From: Candidatus Gastranaerophilales bacterium
Lineage (GTDB): Bacteria > Cyanobacteriota > Vampirovibrionia > Gastranaerophilales > Gastranaerophilaceae
DNA length: 64,000 nucleotides
Assembly (NCBI GenBank): GCA_944323695.1
Contig: CALUTI010000004.1
Coordinates: forward strand, 147,842-211,841
Reading direction: 5' to 3'
The translations under genes were made by a program, and so were the position numbers. This document shows positions 46,349-55,112 of this stretch, piece by piece. The first letter of the stretch is position 1. Each line of letters opens with the position of its first letter. Under the pieces are notes generated by a model. That model was not told the origin of the DNA. It searched no databases and was given only the letters and a program-made list of their open reading frames with translations.

Positions 46349-46948
46349 ATGCCTGCATTTACATTAGCAGAAGTTTTAATTACCCTTGGAATTATCGGAA
46401 TTGTCGCTGCAATGACAATTCCGACGCTTATCGCGAATTATCAGAAACGTATTGTAGAGACAAGACTTGTAAGATTTTATTCCACAATGAATCAGGCTTT
46501 AAAAATGTCTGTAGCAGAAAACGGGCAGTTATATTTCAATCAAATTTATGAGGGAGATAGCGCATACTTAACCGAATGGTATCGAAACTATGTTATCAAA
46601 TACATAAAAACTATAAAAGAAGAAGGTCCTGAAGTAAATAATACTTACTACAAAGCAATATTTATAGACGGCAGCGGATTTTCCAGCTATTATTCAGGTC
46701 AAACAGCAGACGGATCACCTGGTTTAGGAAATATAAATATATTTTACTGTTTAGATGTTAATAAATGTAGTAACTACTTTTTTCCGGATGGTAAAAACTC
46801 ATTTTTCTTTGTTTTAAATACAAAAAATGCAAACATATCAACATGGAGTGATAAAACAAATTGCACGAGTAGTTATGCTTTAGGATGTACTGGATGGATT
46901 AAAGAGAACAACTGGAAAATTCCTGATGATTATCCAATTAAATTCTGA
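46349..46948 (+). CDS. Type IV pilin-like protein, start region frame-shifted by C-tract
   Basis: The open part encodes 199 residues starting MPAFTLAEVLITLGI, a prepilin signal with the helix expected in a type IV pilin-like protein, and a C-terminal domain with cysteine pairs (FYCLDVNKC; CTSSYALGC) ending in NNWKIPDDYPIKF. The end is nearly the same as that of the pilin at 56.1 kb, so the two are paralogues. Starting at 46349 leaves only a three-residue leader and no ribosome binding site; the likely true start is ATG 46251, out of frame as sequenced. The last 19 bases overlap tgt on the other strand. Confidence 0.85.
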   Translation: MPAFTLAEVLITLGIIGIVAAMTIPTLIANYQKRIVETRLVRFYSTMNQALKMSVAENGQLYFNQIYEGDSAYLTEWYRNYVIKYIKTIKEEGPEVNNTYYKAIFIDGSGFSSYYSGQTADGSPGLGNINIFYCLDVNKCSNYFFPDGKNSFFFVLNTKNANISTWSDKTNCTSSYALGCTGWIKENNWKIPDDYPIKF

Positions 46949-48045
46949 TAGTGTTCGTTATAAAAATCACCGAACCTGTCTTGGAGGATAGCTTCGCGGC
47001 ATTTTTGCGAGAATTCCACCAAAAATTGAATATTATGAATGGATAAAAGCGTAGAGGCTGTACTTTCACCACAGCGCCAGAGGTGTCTTATATAAGCGCG
47101 TGAATGGTTTTGACATGCATAGCAATCGCAGCCTTCAACAAGCGGACTCGCGTCGTCATAAAATTCTTTATTTTTGATATTACGTTTGCCATTCCAGGTA
47201 AAAAACGAACCGTGCCGGGCATTTCTGGTAGGAAGGACACAATCAAACATATCCACCCCGCGCTTAATCCCGTCGAGTAAATCCTCCGGAGTTCCGACAC
47301 CCATAAGGTATCTCGGCTTATTTTGAGGTAACAAAGGCGCGGTAAGCTCAACAAAATGGTTCATAATCTCTTTTGTTTCCCCGACACTTAAGCCGCCGAT
47401 TGCATACCCCGGAGCGTCATAAGATGAGATTACGCTTGCGCTTTCACGTCTCAGGTCATCAAAAAATGCGCCCTGAACTATCGGGAAAAGTGCCTGACGA
47501 GGGTTTGTCTTAGCCTTCATACATCTTTCAAGCCACCTGTGCGTACGCTCCATTGCCTTTTTCGCGGTATCGTAATCGCAAGGATACGGTGCACACTCAT
47601 CAAATGCCATAATTATATCAGCGCCGATGTCCTGTTGGATTTCCATGGAAACTTCCGGCGAAATGAAGTGTTTTTTGCCGTCTTTCGGGTCTCTGAATTC
47701 AACGCCGTCCTCTGTAATTTTTCTCAAATGTGACAGCGAAAACACCTGAAACCCGCCGGAATCAGTCAAAACAGGCTTATCCCAGTTCATCCAGCCGTGA
47801 ATTCCGCCGAATTGTTTTATTAACTTTGTTCCGGCACGCAGATAAAGGTGATATGAATTAGCCAAGATTATCTGAGCACCGGTATCTTTCACCTGAGCTG
47901 ATGTAAGAGTTTTCACAGCGGAATTAGTTCCGACAGGCATAAAAATAGGCGTCAGAATTTTTCCGTGAGGGGTGGTTAAAATCCCTGCGCGGGCGCCTGT
48001 TTGTGCGCATTCGTGAACCAATTCATAGCTGAAAAATTCACTCAT
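46930..48045 (-). CDS. tgt: tRNA-guanine transglycosylase
   Basis: Exchanges guanine for preQ1 in the anticodon of Asp, Asn, His and Tyr tRNAs. The 371-residue TIM-barrel enzyme has the first catalytic aspartate in LTDSGGFQVFSL, GGLSVGETKE, the second aspartate in GVDMFDCVLPTRNARHG and the zinc site CDCYACQNHSRAYIRHL. ndk lies directly upstream (stop and start adjacent). Confidence 0.97.
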   Translation of the reverse strand: MSEFFSYELVHECAQTGARAGILTTPHGKILTPIFMPVGTNSAVKTLTSAQVKDTGAQIILANSYHLYLRAGTKLIKQFGGIHGWMNWDKPVLTDSGGFQVFSLSHLRKITEDGVEFRDPKDGKKHFISPEVSMEIQQDIGADIIMAFDECAPYPCDYDTAKKAMERTHRWLERCMKAKTNPRQALFPIVQGAFFDDLRRESASVISSYDAPGYAIGGLSVGETKEIMNHFVELTAPLLPQNKPRYLMGVGTPEDLLDGIKRGVDMFDCVLPTRNARHGSFFTWNGKRNIKNKEFYDDASPLVEGCDCYACQNHSRAYIRHLWRCGESTASTLLSIHNIQFLVEFSQKCREAILQDRFGDFYNEHYQNLIG

Positions 48046-48522
48046 TTACTCTAAATCTTCCTTTTCGGTCACAAGTTCGGTCATATTTTTCCAATCAGTG
48101 CAAAGTTCTTCGGGCTTGAAGTAGATTGCTATTTCGCGTGCTGCACTTTCAGCTGAATCTGAACCGTGAACTGAATTGTATTCTTTCAATTGTGCAAAAT
48201 CAGCGCGAATTGTGCCGACTTGAGCTTCTGCAGGGTCTGTTGCTCCCATAAGCTGACGGGCACCTTTGATTACGTTATAACCTTGCAAAACCATCGCAAC
48301 AATCGGACCGCTTTGAATATATTTGATAAGTCTGTCATAAAAAGGCTTTCCATAGTGTTCGGCATAGTGCTGTGCAGCCTGCTCTTTCGTTACCATAAGC
48401 ATTTTTAAGCCGATAATTTTGTAGCCTTTATCTTCAAATCTTTTGAGAATAGTGCTTGTAAGCCCTCTTATTACCGCATCGGGCTTAATAGCTATAAATG
48501 TTCTCTCTTCTGTATGTCCCAT
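48046..48522 (-). CDS. ndk: Nucleoside diphosphate kinase
   Basis: Balances nucleoside triphosphate pools by phosphate transfer through a histidine. The 158-residue protein shows RTFIAIKPDAVIRGL, MGATDPAEAQVGTIRADF and the active-site NSVHGSDS. The C-terminal ~15 residues extend past the usual ~140-150. GGAGG precedes the ATG. It is transcribed with tgt. Confidence 0.96.
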   Translation of the reverse strand: MGHTEERTFIAIKPDAVIRGLTSTILKRFEDKGYKIIGLKMLMVTKEQAAQHYAEHYGKPFYDRLIKYIQSGPIVAMVLQGYNVIKGARQLMGATDPAEAQVGTIRADFAQLKEYNSVHGSDSAESAAREIAIYFKPEELCTDWKNMTELVTEKEDLE

Positions 48523-48570
48523 GTTGTTTCCTCCATATAGAGCTATGATAACATAAACCCGTGAAAAAAT

Positions 48571-49917
48571 CTAATATTCTTCCCCAATTCTCACGAAATC
48601 AAGGTTTTTCTTCATATCGTTTATGTATTTTCTCAAAATTACAAGCATTATTGCGCAAAGAATAATTGCCGCACTTACCAGCCCGTACCAGAAGCCCATA
48701 ATGTTCATATTATATTTAAAAGCAAGGATGTACCCGACGGGAATTGAAATGAGCCAGTATCCTATAAAATTTGCAATCATAACGATTTTAGTCTTTTTCA
48801 TACCCTTGAATATCCCTGCCAAAGACACCTGCAGCCCGTCAAAAATCTGAAACATTGCAAGCACATACAACACAGGCACGCTAATCTTGACAAGCTCGGC
48901 ATCATTCGTAAATAATCCGACAAGAAAACCCGGAAAACTTGAAAAAACAATTGAGCTGCAAACCATAAATCCTACAGCCATTCCCAACCCTATATAAGCG
49001 TAACGCCTTAGTTCCATAAGGTTTTGTGCACCGTTTGCAAAACCAACCTTAACCGCAATTGCATTTGATATTGCAAGCGGAACCATAAACGATACCGTTG
49101 TCAAAGTGCATACCAAGTTTTGCGCCGCCGCATAAACCCCGGAAACGCGTCCCATAATTATTGCAACGCAGTTAAACGCAACAAATTCTATCAAAATCGC
49201 AATTGATATCGGCATCCCGATTTTCAAAAGCCCTTTGAAATATTCTTTATCCTCTTTGCAATCGCGGAATTTCATAAGCTTAAAGCAATACCACAACAGA
49301 ACAAATCCCATAAAATATCTTACGGTAAAACTTGCAATAGCAAGCCCTATAGCACCTAATGACGGGATAGGCCCCCAGCCGAATACAAGTATCGCGTTCA
49401 GTGCAAGATTTAAAAATACCGAAAATACAGTCACAACGTTCGGCAAAAATACAATTTCAAACGCCTGCAAAAACTCCTTCAAAGCCGCATGCAAATATGC
49501 TCCAAACGTTGAAAACGCGGTTATAATCATATATTCTTTAATCGGCAGAACAAGTTTCGGTTCAAATTTCATATAATCAATCAGCGGAACGCAAGCCAAA
49601 ACCGCAATCATCATAATAAACGCCAAAATCATTGAAAATCTTATTGTCGGGAAAAAATATTTTTTAGCGGAATGCTTTTGTCCCCTGTAATTTGACAAAA
49701 GCGGCGAAACGCTTGCAATCAAACCGATTCCGAATGTCATAATACAATTTGAAATAGCCGTTGCAATGGAAATTGCAGCAAGTGTGTCCGTTGAGTGGCG
49801 CCCTGCAATTAAAACGTCGCCCGCGCCAATCATAATAAAGCCCAGATTCCCCATTATAATGGGCAGGGCAATGTTTAACAGCTCTTTTGCATAATGTTTA
49901 AACTCGGATAAACGCAT
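48571..49917 (-). CDS. MATE-family efflux transporter
   Basis: A 448-residue inner-membrane protein with 12 predicted helices in two halves, family hallmarks ALPIIMGNLGFIMIGAGDVL at the start and GMPISIAILIEFVAF opening the second half. It exports cationic drugs or metabolites using sodium or proton gradients; the substrate is not predictable. No Shine-Dalgarno is seen; a TGTTACTAT extended -10 ends 6 bases before the ATG. Upstream lies the repeat island. Confidence 0.92.
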   Translation of the reverse strand: MRLSEFKHYAKELLNIALPIIMGNLGFIMIGAGDVLIAGRHSTDTLAAISIATAISNCIMTFGIGLIASVSPLLSNYRGQKHSAKKYFFPTIRFSMILAFIMMIAVLACVPLIDYMKFEPKLVLPIKEYMIITAFSTFGAYLHAALKEFLQAFEIVFLPNVVTVFSVFLNLALNAILVFGWGPIPSLGAIGLAIASFTVRYFMGFVLLWYCFKLMKFRDCKEDKEYFKGLLKIGMPISIAILIEFVAFNCVAIIMGRVSGVYAAAQNLVCTLTTVSFMVPLAISNAIAVKVGFANGAQNLMELRRYAYIGLGMAVGFMVCSSIVFSSFPGFLVGLFTNDAELVKISVPVLYVLAMFQIFDGLQVSLAGIFKGMKKTKIVMIANFIGYWLISIPVGYILAFKYNMNIMGFWYGLVSAAIILCAIMLVILRKYINDMKKNLDFVRIGEEY

Positions 49918-49990
49918 GACTATATAGTAACATAAAAATTCATTTTGCGATTTCAGGGTGAATACAATTTTGTTGCATTCAAGTTTAAAA

Positions 49991-50400
49991 ATGGACGCAA
50001 ATATGCATTATAACTACATTTCTCTCAGGGGGGGGCAACTAGCTTAACCTCCTACAATACGTTTAGCTGGCTTTCCGAACTCGGTTCGGAATCTCTAAAT
50101 GAGATGCTAAAACCAATTCAGCATGACAAGGAATATTCCCTCGCCCTACGGGAGAGGGATAGGGTGAGGGGGCTATCCTCTCATAAGGAGATGCTGAAAC
50201 AAGTTCAGCATGACAAGAATATTATACCCTCTACCAACGGTGCAAAGTCAGTAGGTTGGGCATACTTGCCCAACAATCTACAAATACGTGAGCGAGGTTC
50301 TTTTTAGTATCATACCGGTATCTTAGTATCTTTATCAAAAGATCCCGGAACAGAGTCAGTAGGTTGGGCATACTTGCCCAACAATCTACTTCGGGTGAAG
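49991..50400 (+). repeat. Intergenic island with G8 tract and palindromic repeats
   Basis: No intact gene. G8 at 50028-50035 follows an ATG at 49991. Then: TTCCGAA/TTCGGAA hairpin, CAGCATGACAAGGAATAT, a GGGAGAGGG-type palindrome (CCCTCGCCC...GGGTGAGGG), ATGCTGAAAC/GTTCAGCAT hairpin at 50190, and two copies (50247-50282, 50354-50389) of AGTCAGTAGGTTGGG + CATACTTGCCCAAC. The same words occur, in the same order and frame, in the pilin leader at 56.9 kb. With one extra G, a frame of 105 codons is open from 49991 to the TAG at 50305-50307. Confidence 0.75.
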
Positions 50401-50420
50401 GTATATTTTCGTGAGAACCC

Positions 50421-53400
50421 TTAATCCACGGAGAAGATTTCTTTCAAATCTTCCATAGTAAGCGATTTTGTAATATTTCTGTCAACGGAAATTACGCTGT
50501 CAACAAGGTTACGTTTAATTGTTTTGAGTTTCTGAATTTTTTCTTCGACCGTATTTTTTGTAATAAGCCTGTAAACAAATACTTTCTTAGTCTGCCCGAT
50601 ACGATAAGCACGGTCTGTTGCCTGATCTTCAACCGCAGGGTTCCACCACGGGTCGTAATGGATTACATAGTCAGCGCCTGTGAGGTTCAAGCCCGTTCCG
50701 CCGGCTTTCAAACTGATCAAGAAAATCGGAATTGAAGGCGTTGAATTAAATCTTTCAACAGCGGCCTGTCTGTCTTTTGTTTTACCTGTCAGGTATTCGT
50801 AATCAATTCCTTCGCGCTCAAGCCATGCTTTTACTATATCCAGCATATCCACAAACTGACTGAACAGCAATACTCTGTGACCTTCCGAGATAATTTCTTC
50901 CAGCATTGATTTAAGTTTTTCAAATTTACCTGAGGACATAATATTTTTGACGTTCTCTTTGTCGTAAAGTCTCGGGTGGCAGCAGATTTGGCGTAATCTA
51001 AGCAGCGCGGAGAAAATTGACAATCTGCTTTTTTCCAGACCGTTCTGCTCGATACTCTTGAAAAGTTCTTCCTTTGTGCTGTCCAAAACCTGCAGGTAAA
51101 AATCTCTTTGCTCATCTGTAAGTTCGCAATAAGCAATGTTTTCAACCTTATCCGGCAAGTCTTTTGCAACATCGCGTTTCATACGACGGAGAATAAACGG
51201 ATAAATTTGCAATTTTAAACGTTTTTCAACTGTTTTGTCCTGACGCTCCATAATCGGATTAACATATCTGTAATTGAAATCCGCCACGCTGAATAAAAAT
51301 CCCGGCATCAAAAAGTCAAATACAGACCACAATTCCTCAAGTTTATTTTCAATCGGGGTGCCGGAAAGTGCCAGTTTATGCTGCGCCTGCAATTTTTTAA
51401 CCGCCTGAGCAGTCTGGGACATAGCATTTTTAATATTTTGCGATTCATCCAGAATTATATATCTGAAATTAATATTTTTTAATTTTTCAATATCACGTCT
51501 GACAAGCGCGTAGCTTGTAATTACAACATCATAATTCGGAATTTCCTTAAACATCTGTTTACGCTCAACCCCTGCAAGCTTCAGGCAGGTCAAAGTCGGC
51601 GCGAATTTTTGGATTTCAGCTTCCCAGTTAAACACAACCGTTGTCGGACAGATTACAAGAGTCGGCATCGGACCGTCTTCTTCCTTCGCCTTTTGGACAG
51701 CTGTCAGAGCCTGCAAGGTTTTACCAAGCCCCATATCGTCCGCCAAAATTCCGTTCAGCCCGTATTTATACATAAACCAGAGCCAGCCGAAACCCTTTAT
51801 CTGGTATTCACGGAAATCCGCATGGATACCTTCCGGAAGCTTCAAATCCTCAGAAGTTGAGAATGTTGACATCTGTTCCCAGAATTTTTCAAAATCGTCG
51901 CTCAAAATAAGCTCGACATCAAGGTTTTTCAACTCGTTAATAAGCCCTGCACGGTAGGTTTTTACCGTAAATCTGTTATCCGGGGTTCTATAAACATCAA
52001 ATGAATTGAACGCCCTCATCATTGCATAAATATTCTGCGCCGGATATTCCACAAATCCTAAACTTCTTATGCGGGCGTATTTTTCGCCGCTTTGAATAGT
52101 TTCGTAAATATCGTCAAAATTGATAATCTCATCGCCGGCTTTTCCGAATATATGCACCTCAAAGCTGTCTTGAGATTCTTCGCTGAACTTGATTTCCGCA
52201 CATAATTTGAAAGGTTCTTCCATAAGCTTGAAAAAGCTCATGTCGTCTTTTTCTTCAAATTTCCAGCCGTCGCCTGCCTGTTTGATGTAATAATTATAAA
52301 AATCAATTGCGTTTTCCTTTTCCAGAGCAAGGTTATTTGTCTGCATCGGAACAAATTTACATGCCAGAAGCATATTGTAGGCTTCAATTTCGTGCTTGTA
52401 ATTTCGTTTAACCCAGTAAATCAAATCCTCATCGGGCTTTTTGATGGTAAGATAAGGAGATTTTTCACCGGCATTTTTGGAAAACGGCACCCTTACCCCG
52501 TCATATTCAAAATCAAGTGAGGCTTTTAAGGATTGGTCATAATCAATACCGAGGGTAACAATATTCAAAGGCGGGCGTTCTTCAAGCATTAATTTTGAAA
52601 TATTATCCGCAATTCTGACATCCATAATTTCGCGTAATTTAGGCAGTTCTTCGTAGATAAATTTACCGCCTTCCGCATCTTTCAAATCCGTAAAAGATGA
52701 TTTTAAAAGGTTTTGCGGAATTGACTGCATTGCGATATTTGTCGGGAAAATTATGTTTTTATATCTGCCCCATTTCAAGTGTCTTGAGAAATATCTGACC
52801 TCTTCAAACGGGTAAACATCGTCCTTATCCGGTCTTTGCCATTCCAGAGACAAAAGTATGGTGCCTGCTTGAGAGCTGTTTACATACAAAACAAGCTGCC
52901 ATTCTTTGTCGGTAAATTTCAGTCTCTGCTTTGTTTTTTCATCCAGAACCTCATCCGCCATAGACAAAAGGTTAAACATCGGACCGAATTTTGTAATCGG
53001 AATATCATACCAGCCGGCTTTTTTGTCCTGACGTGAAATTTTCAAAAGCTCTTTTAAAATATTCAATTCAACTTTTTGGGTATTGTTAAGCTCAAAATTT
53101 TTGTCCTGCTTTTGAGATTCAATGAAATTTCGCAAAATCGGCTCGATTTGTCTTACGACCTTGCCGGTCTCTCTTGACATTACGAGAATTGAGAAGAAAT
53201 TCGCCTTGCGTTTCGGATTAAAATGAAAAATATAATTACCTTTCGGCGGCTCGGTAAGCGCAGTGTTTTCGTCCGGAAAATCCGCCTCAATACCGAATTT
53301 GGTTTCTAACCAATCCTCATAAGCGTGCTCGTCAATAGCTTTCAGGGCAACCGCAACAGCGTGCTTGCACCATTCTTCTTTTAAAGGGCAGTTGCAGCGG

Positions 53401-53600
53401 GCGGTAACGCCGTTTTTCTTAAAAATCAAATCCGTATTATAATAATCCTGAAAATTACCTTTAACCTTTGCCATATAGAAATTCTTTTCAGGATAATTGT
53501 CAAATACCATATCTTTCAGATGGTATTCGTAGCCTCTGCGCCAGCTGCCGGCACTTGCATGCTCTTTTATAAACTTATAATTAAATTCCTCAGCACCCAT
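50421..53600 (-). CDS. SNF2-family helicase with SWIM zinc finger
   Basis: A 1059-residue SWI2/SNF2 DNA translocase (bacterial HepA/SNF2 type). The N-terminus has a SWIM zinc finger (CNCPLKEEWCKHAVAVAL, about residues 69-87), then a long SNF2-associated region, then the ATPase: motif I DDMGLGKTLQAL, motif II LDESQNI (DESQ rather than DEAH), motif III SGTPIENKLEELWS, and in lobe 2 FSQFVDMLDIV, AGGTGLNLTGAD and DQATDRAYRIGQ. Its substrate is probably protein-bound DNA or stalled polymerase. Often found near defence systems, but no partner genes are here. Confidence 0.95.
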   Translation of the reverse strand: MGAEEFNYKFIKEHASAGSWRRGYEYHLKDMVFDNYPEKNFYMAKVKGNFQDYYNTDLIFKKNGVTARCNCPLKEEWCKHAVAVALKAIDEHAYEDWLETKFGIEADFPDENTALTEPPKGNYIFHFNPKRKANFFSILVMSRETGKVVRQIEPILRNFIESQKQDKNFELNNTQKVELNILKELLKISRQDKKAGWYDIPITKFGPMFNLLSMADEVLDEKTKQRLKFTDKEWQLVLYVNSSQAGTILLSLEWQRPDKDDVYPFEEVRYFSRHLKWGRYKNIIFPTNIAMQSIPQNLLKSSFTDLKDAEGGKFIYEELPKLREIMDVRIADNISKLMLEERPPLNIVTLGIDYDQSLKASLDFEYDGVRVPFSKNAGEKSPYLTIKKPDEDLIYWVKRNYKHEIEAYNMLLACKFVPMQTNNLALEKENAIDFYNYYIKQAGDGWKFEEKDDMSFFKLMEEPFKLCAEIKFSEESQDSFEVHIFGKAGDEIINFDDIYETIQSGEKYARIRSLGFVEYPAQNIYAMMRAFNSFDVYRTPDNRFTVKTYRAGLINELKNLDVELILSDDFEKFWEQMSTFSTSEDLKLPEGIHADFREYQIKGFGWLWFMYKYGLNGILADDMGLGKTLQALTAVQKAKEEDGPMPTLVICPTTVVFNWEAEIQKFAPTLTCLKLAGVERKQMFKEIPNYDVVITSYALVRRDIEKLKNINFRYIILDESQNIKNAMSQTAQAVKKLQAQHKLALSGTPIENKLEELWSVFDFLMPGFLFSVADFNYRYVNPIMERQDKTVEKRLKLQIYPFILRRMKRDVAKDLPDKVENIAYCELTDEQRDFYLQVLDSTKEELFKSIEQNGLEKSRLSIFSALLRLRQICCHPRLYDKENVKNIMSSGKFEKLKSMLEEIISEGHRVLLFSQFVDMLDIVKAWLEREGIDYEYLTGKTKDRQAAVERFNSTPSIPIFLISLKAGGTGLNLTGADYVIHYDPWWNPAVEDQATDRAYRIGQTKKVFVYRLITKNTVEEKIQKLKTIKRNLVDSVISVDRNITKSLTMEDLKEIFSVD

Positions 53601-53711
53601 TTGTTGAGTATAATCTTCCTTCTTCTAAGGGGATAACGCCGGATATAGAAATTAATCTATAAACCCTTATGATTACATTATACATGAATAAATCAAAAGT
53701 GCAAGTATTTT

Positions 53712-54173
53712 TTACGGTACAAGAAAATTATGGAAAGCAAAAGCGAACAAAATTCCAAACACCGCGCCGAAAAATACTTCCAACGGGGTATGTCCCAAAA
53801 GCTCCTTAAGCTTGCCGCCTGCCGCCTGCAAATCGTGTTTATAAAAATCATCCATCATGCGGTTAAGACACGCCGCTGTTTTGCCTGCCGCCCTTCTTAA
53901 ACCTGCCGCATCATACATTACAATAAGTGCATAACCAAATGCAACGGCAAAAATTAATGAACTAAAACCGGCAATTATTCCGACAGAAGTTGATAAGCCC
54001 ATAACACCTGCAGAATGTGAACTCGGCATTCCGCCCGTTGTCGTAAATATTTTAAAATTTATTTTACGGGTTCTGATTGTAAAAACGCAAAACTTAATTA
54101 CCTGCGCCAAAAATGCGGATAAAAGCCCGCAGGCTAATGCCTCATAACCGTTATTTATAATCATAATGTGCAT
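53712..54173 (-). CDS. DUF212 (YuiD-type) membrane protein
   Basis: A 153-residue membrane protein of the DUF212 family, distantly related to acid phosphatase/vanadium haloperoxidases. Hallmarks: TTGGMPSSHSAGVMGLSTSV and YDAAGLRRAAG; three to four membrane helices. The ATG at 54173 with AGAGAGA upstream is preferred to one at 54206. In the chloroplast/cyanobacterial lineage related proteins have been linked to membrane lipid or carotenoid-linked functions, but the role is unproven. It is 75 bases upstream of the prenyl synthase on the minus strand in map order (transcribed after it). Confidence 0.87.
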   Translation of the reverse strand: MHIMIINNGYEALACGLLSAFLAQVIKFCVFTIRTRKINFKIFTTTGGMPSSHSAGVMGLSTSVGIIAGFSSLIFAVAFGYALIVMYDAAGLRRAAGKTAACLNRMMDDFYKHDLQAAGGKLKELLGHTPLEVFFGAVFGILFAFAFHNFLVP

Positions 54174-54248
54174 AAAATCTCTCTTTCCTTTGTCAATCTG
54201 TGGCAATTATATCAAACATAATAACGCATTGCAAAAACTTTACAAATC

Positions 54249-55112
54249 TTATGCAATACGGATTTTGGCAATAATTTGATCAAAAATATCCGATTTCAAG
54301 CCGTTTTCCGACAATATTTTTTCGCAATCATCCAGAATTTGAGCCAAATCCGCTTTTGCCCTGTCCAGACCGTATAAAGAAACATAAGTCAATTTGCCGG
54401 AGAGTTTATCTTTGCCGAGAGTTTTACCCATTTGTTCAAAAGTTGAGGTTTCATCCAAAATATCATCCGCAATCTGGAACGCGAACCCGAGTTTTTGAGC
54501 GAATTCAGTTATGACGGAAAGCTGTTTTTCATCAGCACCGGCAATTATGGCACCTGTTCTCAGCGCAAGTTTAAACAAGTCGGATGTTTTATGAATATGG
54601 ATATATTCAAGTGTTTTTTGCGGATTTTCGGGGGTATTTTTTTCGCTTTCAATATCAACAACCTGACCTGCTATAACGCCGTATGCGCCTGCGTATTGAA
54701 AATATTCTTCAAGAATTTTCAAAACTTTTTCCGCATCAAGATTTTTTGAATTTTTAACAATAACCTGCGGTGCAAAAGTCAGCAGGGCATCTCCCGCCAA
54801 AACAGCAACAGCTTCGCCAAAAACCTTGTGGTTGGTCAATTTGCCGCGTCTGTAATCATCATTATCCATACACGGCAAATCGTCATGGATTAACGTCTGC
54901 GCGTGAAGCATTTCAATAGCGCAGGCTGTCGGAAGGGCGTCTTCTATATTCCCGCCAAACATACGGCAGGATTCAAGACACATAACCGGTCTTAAACGTT
55001 TTCCCGGTAATAAAACCGTATATCGCATGGATTTAAAAATATCCTCAGGATAGGTTACTTCCATAAATTTATCTAAATTTTCATTCACAAGTTCAATAAG
55101 TTTATTCATCAT
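54249..55112 (-). CDS. ispA: Polyprenyl (farnesyl/geranylgeranyl) diphosphate synthase
   Basis: Chain-elongating prenyltransferase using IPP. The 287-residue protein has the first aspartate-rich motif HDDLPCMDNDDYRRG (DDxxxxD form), KTSDLFKLALRTGAIIAGA and the second motif QIADDILDE, and the LLPGKRLRPV start region. DDxxxxD with an alanine-rich helix before it is typical of short-chain bacterial IspA-type enzymes (C15-C20). The ATG at 55112 is taken; it lies inside the rsgA stop region (11-base overlap) with AAGGAA upstream. Confidence 0.92.
   Translation of the reverse strand: MMNKLIELVNENLDKFMEVTYPEDIFKSMRYTVLLPGKRLRPVMCLESCRMFGGNIEDALPTACAIEMLHAQTLIHDDLPCMDNDDYRRGKLTNHKVFGEAVAVLAGDALLTFAPQVIVKNSKNLDAEKVLKILEEYFQYAGAYGVIAGQVVDIESEKNTPENPQKTLEYIHIHKTSDLFKLALRTGAIIAGADEKQLSVITEFAQKLGFAFQIADDILDETSTFEQMGKTLGKDKLSGKLTYVSLYGLDRAKADLAQILDDCEKILSENGLKSDIFDQIIAKIRIA

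Noticed and set aside
50104..50307. Independent 67-residue gene
   Set aside because: It has no ribosome binding site and consists of repeat words; it is better read as the +1 continuation of the G8 locus.
50421..53600. SNF2 helicase as part of an anti-phage system (such as DISARM-like)
   Set aside because: No methyltransferase, PLD nuclease, DUF1998 or other defence partner is adjacent; neighbours are housekeeping genes and repeats.
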